A stretch of DNA of 64,000 bases from Kribbella kalugense. GTDB lineage: Bacteria > Actinomycetota > Actinomycetes > Propionibacteriales > Kribbellaceae. The stretch lies in NCBI RefSeq assembly GCF_004365875.1, contig NZ_SODF01000002.1, positions 930,001-994,000 of the forward strand, read 5' to 3'. Made by a program: the position numbers and the translations under genes. Below, in pieces: positions 25,826 to 35,288 of this stretch (positions within the stretch are counted from its first letter, which is position 1; each line of letters opens with the position of its first letter). The notes under the pieces are model-generated. The model worked only from the letters and a program-made list of their open reading frames with translations. It made no database searches and had not been told where the DNA came from.

Positions 25826-26816
25826 TTGATCGCAGGTGCTGGTGGATCCCGTCGTACGCCGTGACCGGTGGGAGTAGCCGCTTCGGGATCTTGGTGACCA
25901 CGCTGTAGTTGGCGTCGACCACGTTGGCCAGTGGGACCTCGCTGATCTGGCTGAGCAGCTGGTACGCGTCCAGCTTGTCCAGGCCGTAGAGCGAGCCGAG
26001 CCAGTTGACCATGTCGACCTGGCCGGCTCGCCACGCGTCTTCGAGCGGTCGGCTGGACCCGACGACAGCCAGGTAGTCGTCGTTCTCCAGCCGCGGCCAA
26101 ACCGGTCCGGGCGTCTTGAGCAGGTCGACGATCAGTACTACGTTCATCGCGCCCTCGACCGCGGTCCCGCAGGACTCACCTTCGCCCTGGCGGTAGTGAC
26201 CGTCGCCGACCGAGAACAATGCGCCCTCGACGTTGACCCTGAGGTAGCACGTCGTACCAGCGCGCATCTCTGGCGTGTCCATGTTGCCGCCGAACACATC
26301 CGGCACCAGCGCTGACCGGACCTCACCTGCGGCCGGCGCGACCCCGACCGTGCCCAGCATCGGCTCCAGCGGCAGGGCGACCTCCAGGTCGCTGCCCTGT
26401 GCCTGGAATCCGACGGTCTGCCGAGCGGTGTCCACCTCGTAGATCCAGGTCCGCTCCGGCAGCGGGTCCTGCAGCGTGGCGGTCCGGTCGGTGCTGGTGA
26501 GTCCACCGAAGAACGGGATGGTCGCCGAGGCGCCCCAGCTCCGGGCAGGCGTCAGCTCGACGAAGTGCAGCACCAGGGTGTCCCCCGGCTCGGCGCCCTC
26601 CACGTAGAACGGCCCGGTCTGCGGGTTGACGAACGGCATCGTCAGCGAGGCGCTCGCCAGGTCCGTCGTACTGCGGAGGCTGCCGACGAACGCGTCCTCG
26701 GTCCACAGCCGCAGCAGGGTCCCTGGCTTGACCCGGCGTACCGGTGGGACACCACCGAAGGTCCAGGCGAGATCGGCGGGTTCCGGGGTGAATTCGAGGA
26801 CGTCCACGAACTGCAA
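25818..26816 (-). CDS. Acetamidase/formamidase family protein
   Basis: The 332-residue protein matches the FmdA/AmdA fold. [19 protein letters not shown] and the [19 protein letters not shown] block contain the conserved catalytic and metal-binding residues. A C-terminal [18 protein letters not shown] is also characteristic. Such enzymes hydrolyse short amides to ammonia and acid. It lies alone, convergent with the F420 enzyme and about 110 bp from the divergent response regulator. Substrate is not known. Confidence 0.9.
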   Translation of the reverse strand: MQFVDVLEFTPEPADLAWTFGGVPPVRRVKPGTLLRLWTEDAFVGSLRSTTDLASASLTMPFVNPQTGPFYVEGAEPGDTLVLHFVELTPARSWGASATIPFFGGLTSTDRTATLQDPLPERTWIYEVDTARQTVGFQAQGSDLEVALPLEPMLGTVGVAPAAGEVRSALVPDVFGGNMDTPEMRAGTTCYLRVNVEGALFSVGDGHYRQGEGESCGTAVEGAMNVVLIVDLLKTPGPVWPRLENDDYLAVVGSSRPLEDAWRAGQVDMVNWLGSLYGLDKLDAYQLLSQISEVPLANVVDANYSVVTKIPKRLLPPVTAYDGIHQHLRSIS

Positions 26817-26856
26817 CTTAAGGTGTGCAGGAGGTGTTGTGCGAGCGATCAGCGGG

Positions 26857-26875
26857 TTCTCAGGCGATTCTCACA
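26857..26875 (+). promoter_or_regulatory. Response-regulator box upstream of the mprA-like gene
   Basis: TTCTCAGG at 26857 and TTCTCACA at 26868 are direct repeats exactly 11 bp apart. OmpR-type response regulators, including MprA, bind such tandem repeats. The site lies 50-68 bp upstream of the regulator's start and would allow autoregulation. The same motif recurs upstream of the protease gene. Confidence 0.55.
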
Positions 26876-26924
26876 GAAGCGACTTACTCTCGGTTGCGGA
26901 ACTTCGAGCGGAGCGGGGCAGACG

Positions 26925-27617
26925 ATGCGGGTACTGGTGGTGGACGACGACCGGGCGGTCCGGGACTCGCTGCGCCGTTCGCTGGAGTTCAACGACTTCG
27001 AGGTGGTGACCGCGTCCGACGGCGCCGAGGCGCTCGCGGTGATCGGCAACGTCGAGCCGGACGTCGTGGTGATGGACGTGATGATGCCGCGGCTGGACGG
27101 GCTCGAGACCACCAAGGCCTTGCGGGCTGCGGGCAACAATGTGCCGATCCTGGTGCTGACCGCGCGGGACGCGGTCGCGGACCGGGTGGACGGCCTCGAC
27201 GCCGGCGGCGACGACTACCTGACCAAGCCGTTCGCGCTGGAGGAGCTGCTGGCCCGGCTCCGCGCGCTCCTGCGCCGCAGTACGACGCCTGGCGAGGGCG
27301 GCCAGCGCGGCGAGGTGCTGCAGTACGCCGACCTCGTGGTTGACGTGGACGCGCACGAGGTGCACCGGGGAGACGTCGCGATGCAACTCACCCGGACCGA
27401 GTTCTCGCTGCTCGAGCTGCTCATCCGCAACCCGCGCCGCGTGCTCGAGCGCGCGGTCATCCTGGACGCGGTCTGGGGCTACGACTTCCCGACGACGGCG
27501 AACTCGCTCGAGGTCTACATCGGCTACCTGCGCCGCAAGACCGAGGTCAACGGTCTGCCGCGCCTGATCCACACCGTCCGCGGCATCGGGTACGTGCTGA
27601 GAGACACCCCACCGTGA
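26925..27617 (+). CDS. mprA: OmpR-family response regulator, MprA-like
   Basis: The 230-residue regulator has a receiver domain with acidic pocket DDD at 7-9, phospho-acceptor D51 in [13 protein letters not shown]79 and K101 in LTKPF. A winged-helix effector ends with [10 protein letters not shown]. Its GTGA overlap with the histidine kinase, and the HtrA-type protease gene downstream, reproduce the mprA-mprB-pepD order known from mycobacteria, which senses envelope stress. I infer that role from order and family. Confidence 0.9.
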   Translation: MRVLVVDDDRAVRDSLRRSLEFNDFEVVTASDGAEALAVIGNVEPDVVVMDVMMPRLDGLETTKALRAAGNNVPILVLTARDAVADRVDGLDAGGDDYLTKPFALEELLARLRALLRRSTTPGEGGQRGEVLQYADLVVDVDAHEVHRGDVAMQLTRTEFSLLELLIRNPRRVLERAVILDAVWGYDFPTTANSLEVYIGYLRRKTEVNGLPRLIHTVRGIGYVLRDTPP

Positions 27618-29206
27618 GCGAGCAACACCCCGACGGCTTCCCGTCGTACGCCGGACGACCGCAACCGCAACAACCCGCAGAACCTGTTGTCAAGAGCAAC
27701 GGAAACCGGGTGGCGGCGACTGCTGCCCGCACCCAGAGCTGGTGGAACGAATCCCTCCACAAGCTCAGCCTGCATGCCCGCGTGACGCTGCTCGCCGCGG
27801 TCGCGGTCGGTCTGGCAGTGGCGATCGTGAGCATCGCGGCGTACATGACTGTGCGGCAGCAGATGTACCAGAACCTCGACAACAGCCTCACCGAGCGCGC
27901 TGCCTCGGCGGCGAAGAAGGGCGTGCTGACCGACCTCACGATCCTGCAGGGTGTTCCCTCCGACGCTCTCGGTCTGAGTGACATCCGCGTGGGCGTGATC
28001 AGTGCGGACGGGCAGCAGTTCGGGCCGCCGAACAGCCTGCTGCCGCCGATGGGCCAGGACGAGCTCCAGGTAGCGCGAGAGCAGGGCAACGAGGCAAACC
28101 TGCGGACTGTCGGCGTACGCAACGGCGGCTCGCACTTCCGCGTGGTCGCTGTCCCCGCGAGCTACTGTCCGGCGACACTGAGCCGGGCCTGTCAGGCAGA
28201 ACCGGAGAACTACCTGCAGCCCGGGGCTTTGGTCGTGGCTCAGTCGCTGGGACCGATCGACGAGACGCTTCACAACCTGGGCGTAGTGCTGTGGGCGTTC
28301 GGGCTGATCGGTGTCATCGGTGCCGCGTTGGCCGGCAACGCGGTTGCGCGATCCGGTCTGCGCCCGTTGGCGCGGCTGACCGGTGCAGCTGAGCACGTCG
28401 CGCGGACCGAGGACCTGAAACCGATCCCGGTAGGCGGCACGGACGAGATCTCCCGCCTGGCCGTGGCATTCAACGCGATGCTTGGAGCCCTCGCACAGTC
28501 CCGCGACCGGCAGCGCCGGCTCGTAGGTGACGCCGGGCACGAGCTGCGGACTCCGCTCACCAGCGTCCGTACCAACCTCGATTTGCTCGCCCAGGCGGAC
28601 AAACGCGGCGGACTGCGGCCTGAGGACCGTCAGCAGCTACTGGACGACGTACGCGCGCAGATGGACGAGCTGACCACGCTGATCGGTGACCTGACAGAGC
28701 TGGCCCGCGACACCCCGCAGGTGCGCAACGCCGAGCTCATCGAGGTCTCCAACCTCGTTGAGGACGCGGTGATGAAGGTACGCCGCCGCGCACCCGGACT
28801 GGAGTGGGACGTCCAGATCACGCCGTTCCCGGTCTGGGGTGACGAGCGCCTCCTCGGGCGTGCCGTCACCAACCTGCTCGACAACGCGGCGAAGTACAGC
28901 GTCCCTGAGGGCGCGGAGCAGCGCAGCGACGGACAGCCGGTAGGGCACGTGACAGTACGTCTGCTGGACGGCGTACTCACGGTCACAGACTCCGGCCCCG
29001 GCATAGCTGAGGCCGACCTGCCACATGTCTTCGAGCGCTTCTACCGCTCCAGCGAGGCCCGCAGCCGTCCTGGATCGGGCCTGGGGCTGGCCATCGTCAA
29101 GCACGCGGCCGAGCAGCACGGCGGCATGATCTACGCCCGCAACGTCCCCGGCGCAGGAGCCCAGTTCACCCTCTGGCTCCCCCACGCCGCCACGCAGACC
29201 CGTTGA
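27614..29206 (+). CDS. mprB: Sensor histidine kinase, MprB-like
   Basis: The 530-residue kinase has a Pro/Gln-rich cytoplasmic tail, transmembrane helices at about 56-79 and 222-243, and an extracytoplasmic sensor domain of about 140 residues with two cysteines. HAMP, a dimerisation domain with phospho-acceptor H309 ([13 protein letters not shown]), and a GHKL ATPase domain ([37 protein letters not shown]) follow. It should phosphorylate the regulator encoded just upstream. GTG start overlaps that gene's stop. Confidence 0.92.
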   Translation: MSEQHPDGFPSYAGRPQPQQPAEPVVKSNGNRVAATAARTQSWWNESLHKLSLHARVTLLAAVAVGLAVAIVSIAAYMTVRQQMYQNLDNSLTERAASAAKKGVLTDLTILQGVPSDALGLSDIRVGVISADGQQFGPPNSLLPPMGQDELQVAREQGNEANLRTVGVRNGGSHFRVVAVPASYCPATLSRACQAEPENYLQPGALVVAQSLGPIDETLHNLGVVLWAFGLIGVIGAALAGNAVARSGLRPLARLTGAAEHVARTEDLKPIPVGGTDEISRLAVAFNAMLGALAQSRDRQRRLVGDAGHELRTPLTSVRTNLDLLAQADKRGGLRPEDRQQLLDDVRAQMDELTTLIGDLTELARDTPQVRNAELIEVSNLVEDAVMKVRRRAPGLEWDVQITPFPVWGDERLLGRAVTNLLDNAAKYSVPEGAEQRSDGQPVGHVTVRLLDGVLTVTDSGPGIAEADLPHVFERFYRSSEARSRPGSGLGLAIVKHAAEQHGGMIYARNVPGAGAQFTLWLPHAATQTR

Positions 29207-29285
29207 CAGCGACCTGACAGGTCCTTCAGGGGATCTTCACGGAGTTCTTCGGTCACTCCGAGCGGATCTTCAGGGCCCTCTCAGG
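29204..29285 (+). promoter_or_regulatory. Three pairs of 11-bp-phased repeats before the HtrA gene
   Basis: Three repeat pairs each have an exact 11-bp step: TGACAG at 29204 and 29215; TTCAGG at 29225 and TTCACG at 29236; TCAGG at 29270 and 29281. They begin at the kinase stop codon and cover the whole gap before the protease start at 29308. This array looks like a multi-site promoter for an OmpR-type regulator, most simply the MprA-like protein. Confidence 0.55.
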
Positions 29286-29307
29286 TCCGGCGGACAAAGT
29301 ACCTGCC

Positions 29308-30738
29308 ATGACCGAGAACCAGCCGCCGCAGCAGCCGCAGAACCAGCCCGGCCAGAACCCCCAGGGTCCGCAGAACCCGCTGGGTTCACAGGGGCCGGAG
29401 CGGACGCAGCAGTTGCCGATGTATGGGCAGCATCAGCAGCAGCAGTTCGCGCCGCAGGGTGGTCAGCCGGGTGGGCAGCACGGGCAGGACTCGGGGCGGC
29501 AAGGGCAGTACCCCTCAGGTGGTGGTACTTACCCGCAGTTCGGGCCGGGGACGCATCAGGGGACGTCTCCGGGCCCGAACTGGCCCTTCGGCCCGCAGCC
29601 GCCCACTGGGGCTACAGCGACCAAGGAGAAGCCGAAGCGGCGTGCAGGGCTGGCAGTGGTGGCGCTGGTGGCGCTGCTGGTCGGCACCGCGGGTGGCGTC
29701 GGCGGCGCGGCGGTCTACTCGGCCACCAACGACCACAGCACGAACACCCCGTCGGTGACCGCACCGCTGAACGGCAACCAGGCGGCTCCCGCCTCGGCGC
29801 CGGACGGCTCGGTGCAGGCCGCCGCGGCGAAGGTGCTGCCGAGCGTCGTCAAGATCGCGGTCGCGACGTCGCAGGGCGCGGCGACCGGGTCCGGCATCGT
29901 GATCAGCAAGGACGGCCTGATCGTCACCAACAACCACGTGGTCACCGGCGCCGGGCAGGGCGCGTCGATCAGCGTGATGCTGAACGACGGCCGGACCGTA
30001 ACAGCCACGGTCAAGGGCACCGACCCACTCACCGACCTCGCCGTGATCCACGCCAACGCGACCGACCTGACCCCGGCCTCACTCGGCCAGAGTGGGAAGC
30101 TCGCGGTCGGGCAGGGCGTGGTCGCGATCGGCTCGCCGTTCGGCCTGGAGGCGACCGTGACCAGCGGAATCGTCTCGGCGCTGAACCGCCCGGTGACGTC
30201 CGGCGACGAGCAGCAGGACAGTACGACGGTCTTCCCAGCAATCCAGACGGACGCCGCGATCAATCCGGGGAACTCCGGCGGCGCCCTGATCGACCTCGCC
30301 GGCCAGGTGGTCGGTATCAACAGCGCGATCAAAACCGCCGGCGGATCGGGACAATCCGAGGGCGGCAACATCGGCCTGGGCTTCGCTATCCCGATCGACC
30401 AGGCCAAGCCGATCATCGACGAGCTGGTGGCCAAGGGCAAGGCCACGCATGCGCGGCTCGGTGTGACGGTCGGCGACGCGCAGTCCTCCGACGGGCTCAC
30501 CAACGGAGCACGCCTAGGCGAGGTCACGTCCGGCGGTGCGGCGGACAAAGCCGGTCTGCAGTCAGGTGATGTGGTCACCGCTGTGGACGGCAAGGCGATC
30601 GCGTCAGGGGACGCGTTGGTCGCCGCAGTCCGTTCGCACCGCCCGGGCGACCAGGTGAAACTCACCGTCACCCGCAGCGGCAAGTCCCAGACCATCGACG
30701 CCACCCTGGGCTCCGACAACGGGAACCCCACCGGCTGA
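29308..30738 (+). CDS. HtrA/PepD-type serine protease with PDZ domain
   Basis: The 476-residue membrane-anchored protease starts with about 105 cytoplasmic residues rich in Gln, Pro and Gly, then a transmembrane helix (about 113-137). The trypsin-like domain has catalytic H210 (VTNNHVVTG), D243 (LTDLAVI) and S323 (INPGNSGGAL). A PDZ domain at about 385-470 contains AGLQSGDVVTAVDG. HtrA proteases degrade misfolded envelope proteins. Context and the upstream repeats suggest induction by the linked two-component system. Confidence 0.93.
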   Translation: MTENQPPQQPQNQPGQNPQGPQNPLGSQGPERTQQLPMYGQHQQQQFAPQGGQPGGQHGQDSGRQGQYPSGGGTYPQFGPGTHQGTSPGPNWPFGPQPPTGATATKEKPKRRAGLAVVALVALLVGTAGGVGGAAVYSATNDHSTNTPSVTAPLNGNQAAPASAPDGSVQAAAAKVLPSVVKIAVATSQGAATGSGIVISKDGLIVTNNHVVTGAGQGASISVMLNDGRTVTATVKGTDPLTDLAVIHANATDLTPASLGQSGKLAVGQGVVAIGSPFGLEATVTSGIVSALNRPVTSGDEQQDSTTVFPAIQTDAAINPGNSGGALIDLAGQVVGINSAIKTAGGSGQSEGGNIGLGFAIPIDQAKPIIDELVAKGKATHARLGVTVGDAQSSDGLTNGARLGEVTSGGAADKAGLQSGDVVTAVDGKAIASGDALVAAVRSHRPGDQVKLTVTRSGKSQTIDATLGSDNGNPTG

Positions 30739-30758
30739 CCAAGCGTCTACCCCAAACC

Positions 30759-30791
30759 GGGACTGCGCCGCCCACCGAGCGGCGCAGTCCC
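30759..30791 (+). terminator. Terminator after the HtrA gene
   Basis: GGGACTGCGCCGC at 30759-30771 pairs perfectly with GCGGCGCAGTCCC at 30779-30791 around a 7-nt loop. CCTTTGTCT follows, a short pyrimidine tract. It closes the mprA-mprB-htrA unit. Confidence 0.85.
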
Positions 30792-30829
30792 CTTTGTCTG
30801 TGGCCCGACGGCTGGGCTAGGTTCCGGGC

Positions 30830-31333
30830 ATGGATCTCTACGCGGCGCGGCCGCCCATCGCGGCGGACGAGCGGACGCAGTTGATCGGCTGGCTCGACCT
30901 GCAACGGATGCTGGTACGCCGGAAACTCGAAGGGCTGGCGTCCGCCGACGAGCATCGGTCCGTATTCCCCACGTCGCCGCTGATGACCCCGGCTGGGCTG
31001 GTGTCGCACCTGCGGTGGAACGAGCATCTCTGGTTCCACGCCGTCTTCCTCGACGAGCCGGCGGACAACCCGGTCTTCCAGAAGGAGCCGAGCAGCGCCG
31101 ACTGGCGGGTGGACGGCGTACCGCTGGCACGGCTGCTGGACGAGTTCGACGCGCAGTGGGCGGACTCGAACGAGATCACCGCCGCCCACGCGCTGGACGA
31201 CGTCGGAGAGGACCCCGAGTTCCAGCCGACGTTGCGATGGATTCTGATCCACATGGTCGAGGAAACCGCGCGGCACGTCGGGCAGCTCGACACCATGCGC
31301 GAGCTGCTCGACGGTGAGACCGGGTATTACTAG
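30830..31333 (+). CDS. DinB-fold protein (DUF664)
   Basis: The 167-residue four-helix-bundle protein has three histidines in family positions (GLVSHLRWNEHLWFH, and IHMVEETARHVGQLD), the likely metal site of DinB/YfiT-type proteins. A similar gene lies at 61961. Members include thiol-dependent enzymes in actinomycetes, but no reaction can be assigned here. TAGGTT ends six bases before the ATG and no ribosome site is seen, so the mRNA is probably leaderless. Confidence 0.85.
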   Translation: MDLYAARPPIAADERTQLIGWLDLQRMLVRRKLEGLASADEHRSVFPTSPLMTPAGLVSHLRWNEHLWFHAVFLDEPADNPVFQKEPSSADWRVDGVPLARLLDEFDAQWADSNEITAAHALDDVGEDPEFQPTLRWILIHMVEETARHVGQLDTMRELLDGETGYY

Positions 31334-31338
31334 ATCTC

Positions 31339-32034
31339 ATGGAGATCCGGCGGGCAGGTGAGCGGTTCCGGACTGCGAGTGGGTGGCTGGAGTCGTGGCA
31401 TTCGTTTTCGTTCGGGGCGGACTACGACCCGGCGAATGTCGGGTTCGGGTTGTTGGTGGCGCACAACGACGAGACGGTTGCTCCTGGCACCGGGTTTGAG
31501 ACGCATCCACATCAGGACCTGGAGATCGTCACCTGGGTACTGCGGGGTGCGCTGGCGCACCGTGATTCGGAAGGGAACAGCGGCCTGGTCTACCCGGGCC
31601 TGGCCCAGCGGATGAGTGCCGGCTCCGGGATCCAGCACTCGGAGTGGAACGACGGCGGCGAACCGGTGCACTACGTCCAGATGTGGGTGCGGCCGGAGGC
31701 GTTCGATCTGCCGCCGTCCTACGAGCAGGCGGAGTTGGACCTGACCACGGGTGAGCTGATCCCCGTCGTGTCGGGGCTGGCCAAGCACGCCTCGAGTACG
31801 GCGATCCACCTCAACCAGCCCCAGGCCGGGATGTCGGTCGCGCGACTCATGCCGGCGCAGGCGGTCGAGCTGCCGGCAGCGCCGTACCTGCATCTGTTCG
31901 TGGCGAGCGGTACGGCCGAGCTCGAGGGCGCCGGTGAGCTGGGCACCGCGGACGCTGTGCGAATGAGCGACTCAGGCGGGCGTCTCACCGCCGGGCCGGG
32001 TGGCGCCGAGGTGCTCGTCTGGGAGATGTACTAG
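31339..32034 (+). CDS. Pirin family protein
   Basis: The 231-residue bicupin has the pirin metal motif in the first cupin: FETHPHQDLEIVTWVLRG and a later GIQHSEW supply His and Glu ligands. Bacterial pirins often act as quercetinase-type dioxygenases or metabolic modulators. It begins six bases after the previous stop, so the two may be co-transcribed. The stop overlaps the convergent gene's stop within a single CTAG. Confidence 0.9.
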   Translation: MEIRRAGERFRTASGWLESWHSFSFGADYDPANVGFGLLVAHNDETVAPGTGFETHPHQDLEIVTWVLRGALAHRDSEGNSGLVYPGLAQRMSAGSGIQHSEWNDGGEPVHYVQMWVRPEAFDLPPSYEQAELDLTTGELIPVVSGLAKHASSTAIHLNQPQAGMSVARLMPAQAVELPAAPYLHLFVASGTAELEGAGELGTADAVRMSDSGGRLTAGPGGAEVLVWEMY

Positions 32035-32360
32035 TCGGCCTGCTCGCTCATGGTCCAGACGTGGCGTAGGGACTGGCCGGCTACGCCTTCGGGGTTTTGG
32101 GCGAAGCCTTCGACGAACTGGCTCATGTGTTGCTGCCAGCGCTGGTCGGTCGGGTCGTCGCGCAGGTAGGCGACCGCGGCCTCGAAGTCGTCGGACACGA
32201 CCAGGTGGAACAGGTCGCGGCCGCTGCGCCAGATCGACCAGTCGCTGATGCCGGCGGTGTGCATCGCGGTGATCAGTTCCGGCCAGACACGAGCGTGCTC
32301 GATCTCGTAGGCCTCTTCGGTGCCGGGAATCAGGCGGCTGTGCAGAGCAAGGCGGGTCAC
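32031..32360 (-). CDS. rhaM: L-rhamnose mutarotase family protein
   Basis: The 109-residue protein matches the dimeric ferredoxin-like rhamnose mutarotase family: MTRLALHSRLIPGTEEAYE, HARVWPELITAMHTAGISDW (with the active-site His) and FVEGFAQNP-type C-terminus. It interconverts anomers of L-rhamnose or L-fucose. I chose the GTG at 32360 from family length; TATTCT lies eight bases upstream and no ribosome site is visible. No rhamnose genes adjoin it, but a sugar-acid operon at 42.9-51.2 kb could use the same sugars. Confidence 0.85.
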   Translation of the reverse strand: MTRLALHSRLIPGTEEAYEIEHARVWPELITAMHTAGISDWSIWRSGRDLFHLVVSDDFEAAVAYLRDDPTDQRWQQHMSQFVEGFAQNPEGVAGQSLRHVWTMSEQAD

Positions 32361-32590
32361 AAGGGTGCAGAATACGCCGGGTACGACGAGGCTGGAACGC
32401 GGTTCCACCATCCGTGCAGACCGATTCGCGCAGACTCTTGCCCCTGATTCACGCTCCCTCTGGCGCCAACTCCTGAGCGGGACTGAGCGTCGTACTTGGG
32501 TGGGTTGAGTAGTTTCGCCCTCGTGGTGAGGTAGCCACACGCCGAAGACTGTGCCCGGTGTCCATCCGTCGTCGTGCGAGAGTTGGGATT

Positions 32591-34492
32591 GTGAAGCGAA
32601 CCACTGCGATCGTCTGCCTGAGTAGTCTGCTGATCACCGCGGGTTGTTCGGACAGCAAGTCCGGCAGCGGGAAATCCGGGAACGACGAGCAGAAGGCGTC
32701 CGGTGCCGTCATCAAGCAGTTCGCCGACGCCTGGGTGAAGGCGTGGGCGCCGGACGGGAAGCCTGACGCCGCAGGAGCGCTCACCGACAACCCGACGGTG
32801 TTCGCCAAGCGGCTCGACGACACCGACACCGCGCTGGTCGCCAGCACCGTGACAGTGAGCCCACAGGGCGACCCGAAGTGCAGCGACGCCAACAACTGCA
32901 CGCAGGAGCTGGCCGTCGAGGCGCAGCTCCGCGGCATCGGCGCGATGAAGTGGACCAGTACGGCGACCGCCGTGAAGACCGGCGACGCCTGGAAGATCAA
33001 GGCCTCCGGCGACACCATCTACCCGGGCCTGGGTGACGCCAACTATCTGAAGCGGGTCCGCGCCCTTCCGGCCCGGGCCTCGATCCTCGACCGCAACGGC
33101 GTCGCCCTCACCGCGAACCGGCCGGTCGTCATCGTCGGAGTCGCGTCCGGCATCACCGCGACACCGGCGACGTACGCCGCATTCACGAAGAACCTGCAGG
33201 TCGACGGTGCCAAGCTCGCCGCGCGGGCGAAGGCGGCGCCGGCCGGGCAGTTCGTGGACGCGATCACGATCCGGGCCGAGCAGTGGGAAGCGCTCCGGCC
33301 GACGATGAGCAAGCTCCCCGGCGTGCTGACCATGGGTGGCACCCAGTCGCTGCCGCCGAACGCGACGTTCGCCCGGTCGATCATCGGCACGATGAAGACC
33401 GCGACCGCGGACACCCTGAAGAACGCGGGCACACAGGCGTCCGCGCAGGACCAGGTCGGTACGACGGGCCTGCAGTACGCGTTCCAGCAGCAGCTCGCCG
33501 GTACGCCGGGCGGCACGGTCACGCTGCGGGACGGCAAGACCAAGCTGACGATCAAGACCGTCTTCAGCCAGAAGGGCACCGCCGGCAAGCCGGTGAAGAC
33601 CACCCTGGACACGAACATGCAGAAGGCCGCCGAGGCCGCGCTGGCGACCAGCAAACTGCAGGCGTCGCTGGTCGCGGTACAGGCGTCGACCGGCCAGATC
33701 CTGGCTGCGGCGAACGGTCCGACGGTCGCGGCGTACAACCGCGCCTTCCAGGGCCAATACGCACCGGGCTCGACGTTCAAGATCGTCACCTCGGCGGCGC
33801 TGCTGGCCAGTGGTGAGACCGCCGCGACCCCGCTGCCGTGCACGAACACGATCAACGTGTTCGGCAAGACGTTCAAGAACTACGACGGTCTGGCGGCGTA
33901 CGGCGCGGGGACGATGCAGAAGGCGTTCAACGAGTCTTGCAACACGGCGTTCATCTCGCAGCACGCGCGGCTGCCGAAGGACGCGATGACCAAGACCGCG
34001 GCGATGTTCGGCATCGGCCGGGACCTGAACCTGTCGATCTCGGCGTACGGCGGTCAGGTGCCGGCGCCGAAGGACGACGTGGCCGAGGCCGCGTCGATGA
34101 TCGGCCAGGGTACGGTCACCGCGAGCCCGCTGGCGATCTCGCTGGTCGCGGCCGCGGTCGACCACGGTACGGCGATGAAGCCGGTACTCGTACCGGGCAA
34201 GGACGCTGCCGGTGCGGCCGCCTCACCGTTGCCCGCAGCAACGGTCGCGAACCTGCGGACCTTCATGCGGACGACGGTCACCAGCGGTACGGGAAGCGTG
34301 CTGGCCGGCAGCGGTGCGGTCGCGGCCAAGACCGGTACCGCCGAGGTCGTGTCGGGCGGCAAGGTCATCACCAACGCGTGGATGGCCGGCTACCGCGGCG
34401 ACGTGGCGTTCGCGGTCATCGTCGAGGGCGGCACGTCCGGCTCGCACACGGCCGGCCCGATCCTGAAGACCTTCCTCGCCAGCTTCAAATGA
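32591..34492 (+). CDS. Penicillin-binding protein with MecA-like N-terminal domain (lipoprotein)
   Basis: This D,D-transpeptidase of about 633 residues is anchored as a lipoprotein (SLLITAGCSD lipobox). An NTF2-like MecA-N domain spans about residues 30-155, a dimerisation domain follows, and the transpeptidase domain has the active-site triad PGSTFK, SCN and KTGTAE. It crosslinks peptidoglycan. MecA-like enzymes can have low beta-lactam affinity, but that cannot be read here. A GTG at 32558 would add eleven basic residues. I prefer 32591 because it gives a standard lipoprotein signal. Confidence 0.88.
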   Translation: MKRTTAIVCLSSLLITAGCSDSKSGSGKSGNDEQKASGAVIKQFADAWVKAWAPDGKPDAAGALTDNPTVFAKRLDDTDTALVASTVTVSPQGDPKCSDANNCTQELAVEAQLRGIGAMKWTSTATAVKTGDAWKIKASGDTIYPGLGDANYLKRVRALPARASILDRNGVALTANRPVVIVGVASGITATPATYAAFTKNLQVDGAKLAARAKAAPAGQFVDAITIRAEQWEALRPTMSKLPGVLTMGGTQSLPPNATFARSIIGTMKTATADTLKNAGTQASAQDQVGTTGLQYAFQQQLAGTPGGTVTLRDGKTKLTIKTVFSQKGTAGKPVKTTLDTNMQKAAEAALATSKLQASLVAVQASTGQILAAANGPTVAAYNRAFQGQYAPGSTFKIVTSAALLASGETAATPLPCTNTINVFGKTFKNYDGLAAYGAGTMQKAFNESCNTAFISQHARLPKDAMTKTAAMFGIGRDLNLSISAYGGQVPAPKDDVAEAASMIGQGTVTASPLAISLVAAAVDHGTAMKPVLVPGKDAAGAAASPLPAATVANLRTFMRTTVTSGTGSVLAGSGAVAAKTGTAEVVSGGKVITNAWMAGYRGDVAFAVIVEGGTSGSHTAGPILKTFLASFK

Positions 34493-34498
34493 GGACTT

Positions 34499-34526
34499 GC
34501 TGAGAGTTCGCTGAAAGCTCGCTGTG
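34499..34526. promoter_or_regulatory. 11-bp direct repeats upstream of the zinc-ribbon gene
   Basis: GCTGAGAGTTC (34499), GCTGAAAGCTC (34510) and GCTGTGA (34521) repeat every 11 bp, 30-57 bp before the next start. Read on the minus strand they give TTTCAGC and TCTCAGC, close to the boxes of the mprA-like operon in reverse orientation. Confidence 0.4.
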
Positions 34527-34555
34527 ACGGCGAAATCGTCACTTAGGGTTGCTGG

Positions 34556-34822
34556 ATGGAGAGCTTGGTTTGCCCTAAGTGCCGCGGCGGAATGCGTACG
34601 TACGAACGCAGTGGGATCACCGTCGACCAGTGCGGCGAGTGCCGTGGGATCTTCCTCGACCGGGGCGAGCTGGAGCGCTTGGTGGACGCCGAGGCTCGCT
34701 TCAACGCCCCGCAGCAGCAGCCTCGGTACGAAGAGAAGAAGAAATACGACGACCGCCGCTACGACAACCAGTACCAGCACAAAAAGAAGAAGAAGTCCTT
34801 CCTCGAAGACCTCTTCGACTAA
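34556..34822 (+). CDS. TFIIB-type zinc-ribbon protein
   Basis: The 88-residue protein has one zinc ribbon (LVCPKCRGGMRTYERSGI, then VDQCGECRGIFLDRGELERL) with two C-x2-C knuckles. A very basic, Tyr/Gln/Lys-rich C-terminus includes a run of five lysines and ends FLEDLFD. This is the widespread zf-TFIIB family of unknown function. TAGGGT ends six bases before the ATG, with no ribosome site, suggesting a leaderless mRNA. Confidence 0.88.
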   Translation: MESLVCPKCRGGMRTYERSGITVDQCGECRGIFLDRGELERLVDAEARFNAPQQQPRYEEKKKYDDRRYDNQYQHKKKKKSFLEDLFD

Positions 34823-34841
34823 CTGACGAGGACGTGTGTGG

Positions 34842-35255
34842 TCATCGGGTCAGGGCGATGACGGTGCCCTGGGCGATGGCGCAGAGGGTGGTTGTGCCGG
34901 CTTCGTCGGTGGTGGTGAGTTCGCAGGTGCAGGTGGCCTGGCGTTTGCCCGAGTGGGCGACTTTCGCTTCGGCGCGGAGGGTCGCGCCTCGGGCCGGGCG
35001 GAGGTAGCTGATCGTGAACCCGCCGGTGAGTACGTCGGCGCCCAGCGTCGTACCGCCGGCGAACGTGATGGCGTTGTCGGCTGCATAGGCGAGTACGCCG
35101 CCGTGCAGGAAACCGTTCTGCTGCTGGAGATCCTCGCGGATGTCGACCTCCAGCGTCGCGCCGCCGTCACCGAATGCGGTCACCCGGGCCCCGACCAGCA
35201 CGCTGAACGGCTGCGCGGCCAACAGCTTCTGAGCCACCTCGAGCGTCAACTCCAT
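34842..35255 (-). CDS. PaaI-type hotdog thioesterase
   Basis: The 137-residue single-hotdog protein has NGFLHGGVLAYAADNA, the PaaI thioesterase signature with the conserved H-G-G, and GADVLTGGFTISYLRPARG in the core. It should hydrolyse an acyl- or aryl-CoA. It is monocistronic, divergent from the acetyltransferase gene with about 30 bp between them. Confidence 0.87.
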   Translation of the reverse strand: MELTLEVAQKLLAAQPFSVLVGARVTAFGDGGATLEVDIREDLQQQNGFLHGGVLAYAADNAITFAGGTTLGADVLTGGFTISYLRPARGATLRAEAKVAHSGKRQATCTCELTTTDEAGTTTLCAIAQGTVIALTR

Positions 35256-35288
35256 GCCGCTAGGCTAACGGGCGGCTATCGTCAGCAT

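Noticed and set aside
32357-34165. Long minus-strand frame opposite the penicillin-binding protein
   Set aside because: Arg/Gly-rich shadow; the plus strand has the full SxxK, SxN and KTG set.
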